DNA of 20,504 nucleotides from a virus: positions 24,703 to 45,206 of the IMG/VR virus record IMGVR_UViG_3300001589_000032. One strand, written 5' to 3'. Shown piece after piece: positions 1 to 7,004 of this stretch. Below the pieces are notes generated by a model. The model ran no database searches. It saw only the letters and a program-made list of their open reading frames with translations, and had not been told where the DNA came from. Position 1 is the first letter of the stretch. Each line of letters begins with the position of its first letter. The position numbers and the translations under genes were made by a program.

Positions 1-168
1 GAAAATGTAATATCGTTCCTTGATTATCTTCCTGAAGAGTTTGGTTTACATCGCTATATTGATTTTGATAAACAATTCAACAAAACCTTCTTAGATGTTA
101 TCGATCCGATTCTATCAGCCGTAGGCTGGAACTCGAAAGAGATTGCGACACTCGAAGAATTCTTTTAA
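1..168 (+). CDS. 43: DNA polymerase, gp43-like, C-terminal end (partial)
   Basis: The window opens inside an open frame (frame 1) that ends at TAA 166-168, so only the last 55 residues are visible. They include YIDFDKQFNKTFLDVI, then an Ile-Leu-(x)2-Val-Gly-Trp segment and a final LEEFF. This pattern of D-(x)3-F-x-K-(T/S)-F-(x)n-P-hydrophobic, ending in a short L-(x)2-(L/F)-F tail, is how T4 gp43 and its marine relatives end; in T4 the tail binds the sliding clamp. Family B replicative polymerase is therefore the likely identity. The catalytic part lies outside the window, so the call rests on the tail and on the downstream replication genes. Transcription of the next gene restarts at a promoter immediately downstream. 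Confidence 0.7.
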   Translation, partial: ENVISFLDYLPEEFGLHRYIDFDKQFNKTFLDVIDPILSAVGWNSKEIATLEEFF

Positions 169-176
169 AATAACTG

Positions 177-205
177 TGTACATTATATGCAAAGTGTGTT
201 ATAAT
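177..205 (+). promoter_or_regulatory. Early-type promoter (TGTACA-17-TATAAT), first of six
   Basis: TGTACA at 177-182 and TATAAT at 200-205 are separated by exactly 17 bases, with an extended -10 TGT directly before TATAAT and CCACATA shortly after it. It lies in the short gap between the polymerase end and the Sm-like gene, whose ATG at 229 follows a GGAGA ribosome binding site. Five more copies of the same arrangement occur in the window. Confidence 0.85.
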
Positions 206-228
206 AGACCACATAACGGAGAAAAAAA

Positions 229-501
229 ATGCAATTAGTAAGACTAACCTCGGGAGAGGAAATCATCGGTCAAGTCGAAGAATCAGAAAATACAATCGCA
301 ATTAGCGAAGCGTATTCTATGGTATCGACAGAACCAGGTAAAATCGGATTTATTCCATTTATGGCATACGCCAAAGATGAAAGGATCGTAATTCAACGTC
401 AATTTGTAATGATGATTTTAGAACCTGTAGACGAATTAGTAGATCAAATCAGATCTATGAGAAGCGGTATAGTAACAGCTAAACAAGGAATTATAGTATA
501 A
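229..501 (+). CDS. Small Sm-like fold protein
   Basis: A 90-residue protein starting with VRLTSGEEIIGQVEE. A start of the type (V/I)-x-L-x-T/S-G-E-E-(I/V)-I-(x)2-V is characteristic of the small Sm-like (LSm-fold) proteins of marine T4-like phages, typically encoded next to replication genes. The remainder alternates hydrophobic beta-type segments (for example IGFIPFMAYA and QFVMMILEP) with a helical C-terminus. A role in RNA or nucleic-acid binding is family-based inference; no catalytic motif is visible. It is the first gene of an operon behind the promoter at 177-205, with a good GGAG site, and its stop shares one base with the next start. Confidence 0.55.
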   Translation: MQLVRLTSGEEIIGQVEESENTIAISEAYSMVSTEPGKIGFIPFMAYAKDERIVIQRQFVMMILEPVDELVDQIRSMRSGIVTAKQGIIV

Positions 502-914
502 TGAGTAATAACTGGGTAAAAGACATCGAAACGATGCAAGACAAATTCGGCACTTTGGACTGGATTTTTGATAATAAAACAGATAAAGCAAAACTAAAAA
601 CTTTTTTAGAGTTTCGCATTAACTTCTTACAGGAAGAACTTGACGAAACCAAAAAGGCATTTGATACTTTAGATGGTGAAGAACTAGTAGATGGATTAAT
701 TGATCTATGCGTAGTAGCCATCGGAACCTTAGACGCGTTCGGAATAGATGCTCATAAAGCATGGGACGAGGTTCTTAAAGCTAATATGTCAAAGCAGGTT
801 GGTGTAAAAGAAGGCCGACCAAATCCACTAGGACTTCCAGATCTCATGAAACCCGAAGGTTGGAAAGCTCCATCACACGCAGGAAACCATGGTATCTTTA
901 ACGATATTCGATAG
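501..914 (+). CDS. MazG-like nucleotide pyrophosphohydrolase
   Basis: A 137-residue all-helical protein with the metal-binding signature of the MazG/all-alpha NTP pyrophosphohydrolase superfamily: E45-E46-x-x-E49 followed by E61-x-x-D64, then a hydrophobic helix (DLCVVAIGTLDAF). Such enzymes split (d)NTPs into NMP and pyrophosphate. In T4-like phages, relatives clean the dNTP pool (T4 gp56 is a dCTPase/dUTPase of the same superfamily) or act on signalling nucleotides as in cyanophage MazG. With a dCMP hydroxymethylase about 3 kb downstream, removal of unmodified dCTP is an attractive role, but substrate cannot be read from sequence. The C-terminal third is rich in Gly and Pro. It overlaps the next gene by 26 bases. 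Confidence 0.75.
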   Translation: MSNNWVKDIETMQDKFGTLDWIFDNKTDKAKLKTFLEFRINFLQEELDETKKAFDTLDGEELVDGLIDLCVVAIGTLDAFGIDAHKAWDEVLKANMSKQVGVKEGRPNPLGLPDLMKPEGWKAPSHAGNHGIFNDIR

Positions 915-1806
915 TATATACGACAACAAAACAATCAAGCGAGTTGATTACAATTCATTTGATGATTTTGAAAAAGTGTTATACAAATTGGCAAAAAGTG
1001 ATAAGTATCAAAAGAAAGCTGATGCTCCCTTAATATCACCTGCCACATATAAGACCGGAACCACTCGAGCTAATACGAATGTCATTAGTTGGGGTGGTTT
1101 CGGCATTGTCGATGTAGATGACTATGAAGGTTCAATTGAAGATATTCATGAAAAATATTCAAAATATAAATATGTTTGCTATTCTACGGCAAGCTCAACC
1201 AAGGCACATCCAAAGTTTAGATTGGTATTTCCATTAACTGAATCAGTTCCGGCTGATAAAATTAAACACTTTTGGTTTGCTTTAAACAAAGAAATAGGAG
1301 ACATCGCAGATGCTCAAACAAAAGACCTCAGTAGAATGTATTACGTCCCCTCACAATATCAAGGTGGGTACAACTTTATATTCACACACGACGGATCAAT
1401 CATGGATCCGAATGAGCTCATGGAAAGACACCGATACGTTGTCACAAATGAATCGTTTTTCGATAAGCTTCCAGAATCTATCAGAACAGGAATCATCGAA
1501 CATAGAAAAGCAAAACTTAACAACACTGACTTTTCATGGACTGGATATAGAGACTGCCCTTTTGTAAACAAAAAACAAGTTGAAGAATATAAGGGCATTA
1601 CCGGTTCAGGATGGTATTTACAAATGTATAAAATTATGGTATCAACCGCGGGCAACGCGATGCAGCGAGGTTATCCAATCTCCGCTCGCGAAGTAGCATG
1701 GATATGTTCAGATTTAGATAATGACACTGGCGGATGGTATGGAAAACGTGATATGACTAAAGAGGCGGAAAGAGCAATTGACTTTGTGTTCCGAAATAAT
1801 ATATGA
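889..1806 (+). CDS. Primase-polymerase-like (AEP-type) protein
   Basis: A 305-residue protein. The start at 889 follows AGGAA and lies within the end of the MazG-like gene. The N-terminus SLTIFDSIYDNK is like the V-T-I-F-(x)2-I start of phage primase-like proteins. Residues 71-78 (FGIVDVDD) fit the D-x-D metal motif of archaeo-eukaryotic primases, and 98-115 (YSTASST, then AHPKFRLVFP) fit the second motif around the conserved Ser/His and the R-hydrophobic-V-hydrophobic-P strand. LSRMYYVPS could hold the third. It would be a primase-polymerase or a relative with another nucleotide role. No helicase or zinc domain is present. No T4 gp61-type primase is seen in this window, though it may lie elsewhere. 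Family recognition is from memory of the motif pattern. Confidence 0.55.
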   Translation: MVSLTIFDSIYDNKTIKRVDYNSFDDFEKVLYKLAKSDKYQKKADAPLISPATYKTGTTRANTNVISWGGFGIVDVDDYEGSIEDIHEKYSKYKYVCYSTASSTKAHPKFRLVFPLTESVPADKIKHFWFALNKEIGDIADAQTKDLSRMYYVPSQYQGGYNFIFTHDGSIMDPNELMERHRYVVTNESFFDKLPESIRTGIIEHRKAKLNNTDFSWTGYRDCPFVNKKQVEEYKGITGSGWYLQMYKIMVSTAGNAMQRGYPISAREVAWICSDLDNDTGGWYGKRDMTKEAERAIDFVFRNNI

Positions 1807-2309
1807 TTAAAAAAATAAAATTAGCATTCGGATTATCCGCACTTGCATTTTTCGCATATGCAGTAATTGCTCAGGAAGTTAAAGCTTCAGATGAAAATGG
1901 CGAAGTATATTGTTTAGCATTAAATATGTATTTTGAGGCTGGTAATCAACCAATGGCAGGTAAAATCGCAGTATCTCACGTAGTTCAAAACCGAGTAATT
2001 AATCCAAATTATCCAAGTACTATATGCGATGTTATATACCAAGCTAAATATGAAGTTAATGATAATGGCAAAGTTGTTCCGCAAAGACATATGTGCCAGT
2101 TTAGTTGGTTTTGTGATGGCAAATCCGATACACCCGAAGACAGTTATACTTGGGAAACTTCGTATTATTTGGCTTGGGCAATATTTTTAGGTGAATATGG
2201 AGATATTACTGAAGGATCTACGCATTATCATGCAGATAGTGTTTATCCTTATTGGGCAGATTCACTAGAAGAAACGGTTATAATTAATAACCACACATTT
2301 TACAAATAG
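1803..2309 (+). CDS. Cell wall hydrolase, SleB family, with signal peptide
   Basis: A 168-residue protein overlapping the previous stop by ATGA. Residues 1-28 form a signal peptide or signal-anchor: two Lys, a hydrophobic stretch (LSALAFFAYAVIA), then possible cleavage after VKA. The rest matches the SleB/Hydrolase_2 family of peptidoglycan hydrolases: CLALNMYFEAGNQ with E45 as the likely catalytic acid, a following V-(x)2-N-R-V, PSTICDVI and CQFSWF at 98-103. The product should work in the periplasm on peptidoglycan, as an endolysin or as a local wall remodeller. If the hydrophobic segment is not cleaved it could be a SAR-type endolysin. No holin-like gene lies next to it, which is typical of dispersed lysis genes in T4-like phages. 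The strongest alternative is a host-wall modifying protein not used for lysis. Confidence 0.8.
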   Translation: MIKKIKLAFGLSALAFFAYAVIAQEVKASDENGEVYCLALNMYFEAGNQPMAGKIAVSHVVQNRVINPNYPSTICDVIYQAKYEVNDNGKVVPQRHMCQFSWFCDGKSDTPEDSYTWETSYYLAWAIFLGEYGDITEGSTHYHADSVYPYWADSLEETVIINNHTFYK

Positions 2310-2318
2310 GAGAAAAAA

Positions 2319-2588
2319 ATGAATGTTAAAAAAATGTTACATAACCAGGTTCTAGTAACCTCTGTTGAACGAGAAGAAACCACTAGTGGTGGTATCATAC
2401 TTACAAAAGAAATTACTAAAGGCCAAAAGCCGGCTTTAGTTTTGGCTGTTAGCACCGGTGCAATATTATGTGTATCAACAGGAGATAGAGTATTCCTTGA
2501 TTGGAGCAAATCTATGCCGGTTGATATTGACGGTGAAGCTGCAGCAATTATTGATGTTGAACACATTAAAGCAATAATAGGAGAATAA
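2319..2588 (+). CDS. GroES-like co-chaperonin (gp31-type)
   Basis: An 89-residue protein with the length and layout of GroES: an N-terminal strand (LHNQVLVT), a mobile loop with TTSGGIIL at 21-28, where the hydrophobic tripeptide after GG is the GroEL-binding site, then VLAVSTG, a GDRVFLDW strand, and a C-terminal D-V-E-H-I-K-A-I-I. GroES itself has the same T-(x)0-2-G-G-I-hydrophobic-L loop. T4 gp31 replaces host GroES during folding of the major capsid protein, and this product likely does the same for this phage. The 5' side has an AGGAG site. It may equally be an acquired host-like GroES; the loop looks closer to the bacterial sequence than to T4 gp31. Confidence 0.8.
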   Translation: MNVKKMLHNQVLVTSVEREETTSGGIILTKEITKGQKPALVLAVSTGAILCVSTGDRVFLDWSKSMPVDIDGEAAAIIDVEHIKAIIGE

Positions 2589-2589
2589 T

Positions 2590-3009
2590 ATGTATACGTA
2601 TAATGTAGAAGTGACAAGAGTAGTTGACGGAGACACGATCGATGTTAATGTCGATTTAGGCTTTGGAATGGTTTACAAAAAGCAAAGAGTTAGAATGATG
2701 GGCATTGATACTCCTGAGTCACGAACTCGAGATCTAGAAGAAAAATTCTATGGTAAGCAAAGCAAGTATTACTTAGAAGATTTATTAGATGGTCAAAATG
2801 TCTCATTGATATCACATGATAAAGGCAAGTTTGGTAGAATTCTCGGTGAATTATTTATTGACGGAGATTTTAATACTTCGGTAAATCAAATTATGATTAA
2901 TAATTTCCATGCAGTTCCATACTATGGAGATTCTAAAGAATTGACTGAAGAACATCACATGGCTAATAGAAAAGCATTGAACGAGCAAGGTATTGTATAT
3001 GAAGCTTGA
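2590..3009 (+). CDS. Staphylococcal nuclease-like (thermonuclease) protein
   Basis: A 139-residue protein with the SNase fold motifs: VTRVVDGDTIDV at 8-19 (D15 as calcium ligand), then RVRMMGIDTPES at 33-44, with R35, D40, T41 and E43 at the same numbers as in the mature staphylococcal enzyme, and GKFGRILGEL, where R83 matches the second catalytic arginine. All core residues are present, so an active calcium-dependent nuclease is likely. There is no signal peptide, so it should act in the cytoplasm, perhaps in host DNA or RNA breakdown. It starts one base after the co-chaperonin stop and overlaps the next gene by 11 bases. Confidence 0.85.
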   Translation: MYTYNVEVTRVVDGDTIDVNVDLGFGMVYKKQRVRMMGIDTPESRTRDLEEKFYGKQSKYYLEDLLDGQNVSLISHDKGKFGRILGELFIDGDFNTSVNQIMINNFHAVPYYGDSKELTEEHHMANRKALNEQGIVYEA

Positions 3010-3457
3010 AGATCTCAAAGGATGTTATAGCGCTATAGTTACTCCGGAGTTTATAGCTCGTAGGGATAAAATGGTAGAACACTTAGATGCAGGAATTCGT
3101 GGAGCAAACTGTGAATTTCCTGAACATGATCAGGCTAGTATGGATCCAAACCAAGTTTTATCTAAGGACGGAGAGATGCGGTATGACACAATGCATCTTG
3201 TTGATAATGTTACTTTAGATTATAAACAATATGCTAAGTCTGGTGTACATATTTCTCCATTTATAAAAAGATCAATTTTGTCAGGCCACACACAAAAACT
3301 AGTCATCTGGAAATGGTGGCCTAATAATTTTGCTCCAGATTTAAATGAAAATACACCAGTATCATACGAAATTTTAGGGGTTGTCGACGCGAAAGAAGCT
3401 GTAGACAATCTAGAATATGTAGATGGTAAACAAAGGTTTAAATTTCCATTAAAATAA
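2999..3457 (+). CDS. Conserved-looking hypothetical protein
   Basis: A 152-residue protein that I do not recognise. The start used is ATG 2999 (MKLEDLKGCYS); a TTG two codons earlier is possible but has no advantage. The sequence is soluble in character with three close tryptophans (KLVIWKWWP) in its C-terminal half and a beta-rich end. No signal peptide, transmembrane segment or catalytic motif is visible. It is the last gene of the first operon, and a new promoter begins 12 bases after its stop. Confidence 0.6.
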   Translation: MKLEDLKGCYSAIVTPEFIARRDKMVEHLDAGIRGANCEFPEHDQASMDPNQVLSKDGEMRYDTMHLVDNVTLDYKQYAKSGVHISPFIKRSILSGHTQKLVIWKWWPNNFAPDLNENTPVSYEILGVVDAKEAVDNLEYVDGKQRFKFPLK

Positions 3458-3469
3458 TTAAAAAAAGTG

Positions 3470-3498
3470 TGTACATTCTAAGTTACTTGTGTTATAAT
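3470..3498 (+). promoter_or_regulatory. Early-type promoter (TGTACA-17-TATAAT), second of six
   Basis: TGTACA 3470-3475, a 17-base spacer, and TATAAT 3493-3498 with TGT directly before it; ACCATAT follows. It drives the nucleotide-metabolism operon starting at 3528. The 70-base gap contains nothing else that I can identify. Confidence 0.85.
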
Positions 3499-3527
3499 AA
3501 CCATATCAAAATCAAAAAGGCATTATT

Positions 3528-3833
3528 ATGAAATTCGATGAAGGCAAAGCTCCATTAGCTTTAATACCACCAGAAGCATTATTAGAAATCGCAGAAGTCT
3601 TTGGCTTCGGCGCCGAAAAGTATGGTGTAAACAACTGGCGTGATGACGGCGATTCAACGAGCAAGTTGCGAACTTATTCTTCAATCCAACGACATCTTAA
3701 CGCTTGGCATGCAGGTGAAGACCTAGATCCAGAATCTGGTAAAACACATTTATCTCATGCCGCAACTCAATTAATGATCTTAATGATGCATTGCGCAGAA
3801 CATCCAGAACTCGACGATAGGTATAAAAAATGA
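3528..3833 (+). CDS. dATP/dGTP diphosphohydrolase N-domain-like protein
   Basis: A 101-residue protein matching the small phage family annotated as dATP/dGTP diphosphohydrolase N-terminal domain (DUF5664). Typical features are the start KFDEGKAPLALIPPEAL, the segment FGFGAEKYG-x-NNWR, then a helix with R-H-L-N-A-W and the C-terminal SHAATQLMILMM. The family is helical and is thought to act on deoxynucleotides; here it consists of that domain alone. It is the first gene of an operon with dCMP hydroxymethylase and dCMP deaminase, which supports a dNTP-pool role. Whether its target is a purine nucleotide or dCTP cannot be told. Its stop overlaps the next start by ATGA. Confidence 0.7.
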   Translation: MKFDEGKAPLALIPPEALLEIAEVFGFGAEKYGVNNWRDDGDSTSKLRTYSSIQRHLNAWHAGEDLDPESGKTHLSHAATQLMILMMHCAEHPELDDRYKK

Positions 3834-4486
3834 ATAGTATAAGCGAAATTCGAGGTTTATTTAAAGCCAGACTTTTAAACAAAATGTTTACCGAAGACAG
3901 AAATGGCGGTAAAACTATTGAGTTAATCGGTGCATCCTTTGTTGCTGACGAACCTGCTATTTTTGGCAAACCCAACAAACATTACATCGACGCTGAAATA
4001 GATTGGTATATACATCAATCTACAAATATTAACGATATTTATCGTGGTGAGCGTGAACCACCGGAAGCATGGAAAATGACTGCTAATGATCATGGCGAAA
4101 TTAATTCAAATTACGGACACTTAATTTTCAGTGAAAAGTATCATAATCAATTTGAACAAGTTGTACTAGAACTTACTAGAAATAGAGATTCGCGTAGAGC
4201 TAGTATGGTATATCAAAGACCTTCTATTTGGCACGAGTGGTATGAAAATGAAAAGAACGATTTTATATGCACTAATGCAGTTACGTATTATATACGAGAC
4301 GATGTATTAGAATGTGTAGTTCAAATGAGATCTAATGATGTAATATTTGGTTACCGCAATGATTATGCTTGGCAAGAATATGTTCTTGGGGAATTAGCCG
4401 ATGAGCTCGGAGTTGACGTTGGTCAAATCCATTGGCAAGTACAAAACCTACACGTTTACGAACGTCATTTTGATTTAGTAGTATAA
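3830..4486 (+). CDS. 42: Deoxycytidylate (dCMP) hydroxymethylase, T4 gp42-like
   Basis: A 218-residue member of the thymidylate synthase fold. KTIELIGASFVADEP at 28-42, GEINSNYG at 89-96, DSRRASM at 120-126, CTNAV with nucleophile C147, MRSNDVIFGYRNDYAWQ at 166-182 and LHVYERHF at 207-214 follow T4 gp42 almost residue for residue (C148 and D179 in T4). The key point is D178, in the position where thymidylate synthases carry Asn (N177 in E. coli). Asp there selects cytosine, so the expected reaction is dCMP plus methylene-tetrahydrofolate to 5-hydroxymethyl-dCMP. The protein stops soon after the last motif and lacks the roughly 28-residue tail of T4 gp42. The phage thus probably makes 5-hydroxymethylcytosine. 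A separate ThyX at 12669 supplies dTMP. Confidence 0.92.
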   Translation: MNSISEIRGLFKARLLNKMFTEDRNGGKTIELIGASFVADEPAIFGKPNKHYIDAEIDWYIHQSTNINDIYRGEREPPEAWKMTANDHGEINSNYGHLIFSEKYHNQFEQVVLELTRNRDSRRASMVYQRPSIWHEWYENEKNDFICTNAVTYYIRDDVLECVVQMRSNDVIFGYRNDYAWQEYVLGELADELGVDVGQIHWQVQNLHVYERHFDLVV

Positions 4487-4487
4487 T

Positions 4488-4949
4488 ATGTGGGAATCAA
4501 CTAAAATTTACAAATGGGATAAAAGATATATAGCTTTGGCCCAACACATTGCGTTGTGGTCAAAAGACCCATCAAGAAAAGTAGGAGCAATTGCAGTAGG
4601 ATCTAAGGGGCAAGTTTTAGCCCAGGGTTACAATGGATTTCCACGTGGAATATCTGATAGCGATACTATGTATCAAAATAAAGTTACTAAATATCAACAT
4701 GTAGTACATGCGGAAATGAATTGTATTTACAATGCGACATATAATGGAACATCACTAGACGGTGCAACATTGTATATACACGGATTACCGGTTTGTTCAG
4801 AATGCGCTAAAGGCATTATACAAGTTGGAGTAACCAGAGTAGTAACAAAAGAAATTGACGATTCAATGCCAGAAAGGTGGGTTGAATCAACAGAGTTAAC
4901 TAAAAAGCTGTTTACCGAAGCCGGTATAACTTATGACTTCATAGACTAA
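4488..4949 (+). CDS. cd: dCMP deaminase
   Basis: A 153-residue zinc-dependent cytidine/deoxycytidylate deaminase. Visible motifs are DPSRKVGAI, the substrate-side GYNGFPRG at 48-54, the zinc and catalytic HAE at 74-76, and the zinc pair C103-x-x-C106 in VCSECAKGI. It converts dCMP to dUMP, which ThyX then methylates. Compared with T4 Cd (about 190 residues) it lacks the insert between the GYNG and HAE motifs. It starts two bases after the hydroxymethylase stop, so the two enzymes that compete for dCMP are translated from one message. Confidence 0.93.
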   Translation: MWESTKIYKWDKRYIALAQHIALWSKDPSRKVGAIAVGSKGQVLAQGYNGFPRGISDSDTMYQNKVTKYQHVVHAEMNCIYNATYNGTSLDGATLYIHGLPVCSECAKGIIQVGVTRVVTKEIDDSMPERWVESTELTKKLFTEAGITYDFID

Positions 4950-4956
4950 GAATGAA

Positions 4957-5033
4957 GCGTTCTTAGCTCAGCTGGATAGAGCAACGGCCTTCTAAGCCGT
5001 AGGTCGGAGGTTCGAATCCTCCAGGACGCGCCA
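4957..5033 (+). tRNA. tRNA-Arg (anticodon TCT)
   Basis: A full 77-base cloverleaf with encoded CCA. Acceptor GCGTTCT pairs with AGGACGC; D stem GCTC/GAGC; anticodon stem ACGGC/GCCGT around loop CTTCTAA, giving anticodon TCT; T arm GGAGG TTCGAAT CCTCC; discriminator G. It reads AGA, which is visibly common among Arg codons in this AT-rich window. It lies between two genes on the same strand and presumably needs processing from the operon transcript. Confidence 0.96.
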
Positions 5034-5051
5034 AAAAAAGAGGAAAGAAAA

Positions 5052-5330
5052 ATGTTATATGTAGATTACAAATTTGAAATGAACCAAGCAGGATTAACTT
5101 TTACAGATGTAGACAGTAAACTAGAACCAAACTGTCTATTAAAAATCAACCAAACTCCATTTAATATTGGTGATACATTTTTGTTAACAACCAATTCAGA
5201 AGGATGTCTATTTTTTAAAAAGGTTGATATTCTTATTGACGGAGCTGAAGTTAAATGTTCTAGTTGTGCTGAAAAGGAATTGCAACTAGAATTACCAATT
5301 GACCTACCAATGTATCAAGTTGGAATTTAA
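5052..5330 (+). CDS. Hypothetical protein with CxxC
   Basis: A 92-residue protein of unknown function, preceded by a strong AGAGGA site just after the tRNA. The body is beta-rich (DTFLLTTNSEGCLFFKKVDI). A C-S-S-C pair at about 70-73 is a possible metal or disulfide site, but no second pair is present. I recognise no family. Confidence 0.65.
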   Translation: MLYVDYKFEMNQAGLTFTDVDSKLEPNCLLKINQTPFNIGDTFLLTTNSEGCLFFKKVDILIDGAEVKCSSCAEKELQLELPIDLPMYQVGI

Positions 5331-5342
5331 TTAAGTAATATT

Positions 5343-5543
5343 ATGGTAACTAAAAACGATATAACTGGAGATAGTATACGATCAAAATCCCTATCTAAGC
5401 AAGGTAGAGATAATTGGGATGCTATATTTGGTAAACCTAAAGTGAGAAAGACTACACCAGATCACGGTTCTACTAAAGTTCACAAAGACAAAAGCAAATA
5501 TGAACGTAACGAAAAACATAAAACATTACATAGCGATGAATAG
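5343..5543 (+). CDS. Small basic hypothetical protein
   Basis: A 66-residue protein starting VTKNDITGDSIRSKS and ending in a Lys/His-rich tail. The N-DNWDAIFGK segment resembles short unnamed proteins in marine T4-like phages as I remember them, but I cannot name a function. It is mostly hydrophilic and probably disordered after residue 30. No clear Shine-Dalgarno site precedes it; translation may be coupled to the gene upstream, 12 bases away. Confidence 0.55.
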   Translation: MVTKNDITGDSIRSKSLSKQGRDNWDAIFGKPKVRKTTPDHGSTKVHKDKSKYERNEKHKTLHSDE

Positions 5544-5544
5544 T

Positions 5545-5832
5545 ATGGCAGATTTTGATCCGAACGAAATCAAAAACAGTAAGCGAATATTTAAAAGTGC
5601 TACACCGAAATATACATTAGATTGGTACATTAAATGGATCGCATCGGTTTTTGTATTAAGTGCAATGTCAATTAGAGGCATTGATGGATATCAATATTAC
5701 GATGTTGTATTATCGGCTACAGGTATTTCCCTTTGGCTGTGGGTATCTATTATCTGGCAAGATCGCGCGCTTATTTTACTTAATGGCGTAGGTTTATTAT
5801 TTTTGCTAAGGAATCTGTTTACTATATTATGA
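5545..5832 (+). CDS. Small integral membrane protein
   Basis: A 95-residue protein with a hydrophilic first 25 residues and three hydrophobic stretches: WYIKWIASVFVLSAMSI, DVVLSATGISLWLWVSIIW and ALILLNGVGLLFLLRNL. It is likely an inner-membrane protein with three segments. I start it at ATG 5545 (MADFDPNEIK), one base after the previous stop. In-frame ATGs at 5536 and 5500 would overlap the upstream gene and add a segment unlike the rest. Function is unknown; a holin is conceivable from size and topology, but its position away from late genes argues against it. Its stop overlaps the next start. Confidence 0.65.
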   Translation: MADFDPNEIKNSKRIFKSATPKYTLDWYIKWIASVFVLSAMSIRGIDGYQYYDVVLSATGISLWLWVSIIWQDRALILLNGVGLLFLLRNLFTIL

Positions 5833-7004
5833 AAAAAACTGAATACTATTACGATTTTTTAAAGTACTTTGAGTTGGCTAAAGATCAACAGATAAAGTGT
5901 AATGTTCCTAATTTCATGCCTCATATGGAAAGCTGTATGAATGATGATCTAATGGAAAACGTTGAGCTATATGATGTAGTCGAGCGTAAATATGCCGGAT
6001 TTTCTCAGATTATTAACGATATATTTTATGGTTGGACTGATAAACATCCGTATTGGGACAGAATGCAAGCTGGCCAGGCAACAGCACAAAGAGAGCTTGT
6101 TGCAAAAAACTGGACTGGAAAAACACATTCATTAGAAACTTGGTTATATTTGTTTATTCTACATAGAGTTACGGGCTCTGCGATTAATTACGGAACCAAG
6201 CCTTCTGGATATCACAATACGCTATTGTTTAAGCTACACCTAGCTGAAGACATTAACGATATGAAAAAGATTATTAAAGCTGAAGGTAAATTAGGAAAGC
6301 CATTTTATACTTCAATTGGATATCAATTCCCAGCATTTCCAAAACCAACATCTGATTATAAAAAGGGCGGAGACTATTTCTTATGTGAATATGCTCCGAT
6401 ACTGGCAAAAAAATTATCTCACTTCTTGGCTATTCCAGGCAAAAAAGATCTTAGAGAAGTTGGTGAATTCATGTTAAAATGGAATGTTGAAAACGGTTTA
6501 AGACGATACGCATTTCAATATGCTGCAGTCGTAGCTGATATAGCAGATTGGTTTCCACATTTGGTTAATACTGAGAGTATGTTTTATTACGGAACTAATG
6601 CGGTTGAATGCATCTCATATTTAGGAATCAACAATAATAAATTAAAGAAAGAAGATTTTTTAGATGAAGTTATGATGCAAATTTATAGTGACACTGGAAG
6701 TGTTCCTTATAATGCAGAAGATGTTTGTTGTGACTACATTAGATGGGTAGAAAATTATGTCAGACCTGGTAATGATTATGCTCATCTTGATTATGATAAC
6801 CTATGGTCTAGTAGCGACATTAAAGATCACCCGAGAGGTAGACAAAAACCAATGTTAGAACTTGGTTTAATAGAAACGTTCAATGGAATGAAATCACATC
6901 CTTCAGATTTAAAAGTGTTAGACGATAATAATTTAACAGCAAATGATTATAAGGCTATGGTACAACATTTGATGATGGATAAGGATATACGCAATGCCTC
7001 ATAA
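5829..7004 (+). CDS. Putative amino acid:DNA transferase-like (aGPT-PPlase-like) protein
   Basis: A 391-residue protein, mostly helical. The segment ETWLYLFILHRVTGSAINYG (103-122) followed by PSGYHN (125-130) resembles the H-R-(x)-T/C-G-S-G/A and G-Y-x-N signature that I associate with alpha-glutamyl/putrescinyl-thymine pyrophosphorylases, later described as amino acid:DNA transferases. Those enzymes attach amino acids to activated hydroxymethyl-pyrimidines in phage DNA. Supporting context: a hydroxymethylase upstream and a PLP enzyme overlapping directly downstream. The call is tentative because I cannot align the whole protein and no DNA-base kinase is visible in the window. The C-terminal third has two Asp/Tyr-rich stretches and no recognisable domain. 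Confidence 0.4.
   Translation: MKKTEYYYDFLKYFELAKDQQIKCNVPNFMPHMESCMNDDLMENVELYDVVERKYAGFSQIINDIFYGWTDKHPYWDRMQAGQATAQRELVAKNWTGKTHSLETWLYLFILHRVTGSAINYGTKPSGYHNTLLFKLHLAEDINDMKKIIKAEGKLGKPFYTSIGYQFPAFPKPTSDYKKGGDYFLCEYAPILAKKLSHFLAIPGKKDLREVGEFMLKWNVENGLRRYAFQYAAVVADIADWFPHLVNTESMFYYGTNAVECISYLGINNNKLKKEDFLDEVMMQIYSDTGSVPYNAEDVCCDYIRWVENYVRPGNDYAHLDYDNLWSSSDIKDHPRGRQKPMLELGLIETFNGMKSHPSDLKVLDDNNLTANDYKAMVQHLMMDKDIRNAS

Noticed and set aside
1165-1172. TATAAATA late promoter box
   Set aside because: Inside the AEP-like gene, in an A/T-rich codon run, with no gene start shortly downstream.
3830-4486. Thymidylate synthase ThyA
   Set aside because: The fold and Cys match, but the position of the dUMP-specific Asn is Asp (D178), and the surrounding motifs follow T4 gp42 closely. 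ThyX is also present.
5545-5832. Holin
   Set aside because: Size and three hydrophobic segments would fit, but it lies in the nucleotide/modification operon and has no lysis partner beside it, so it is left as a membrane protein.
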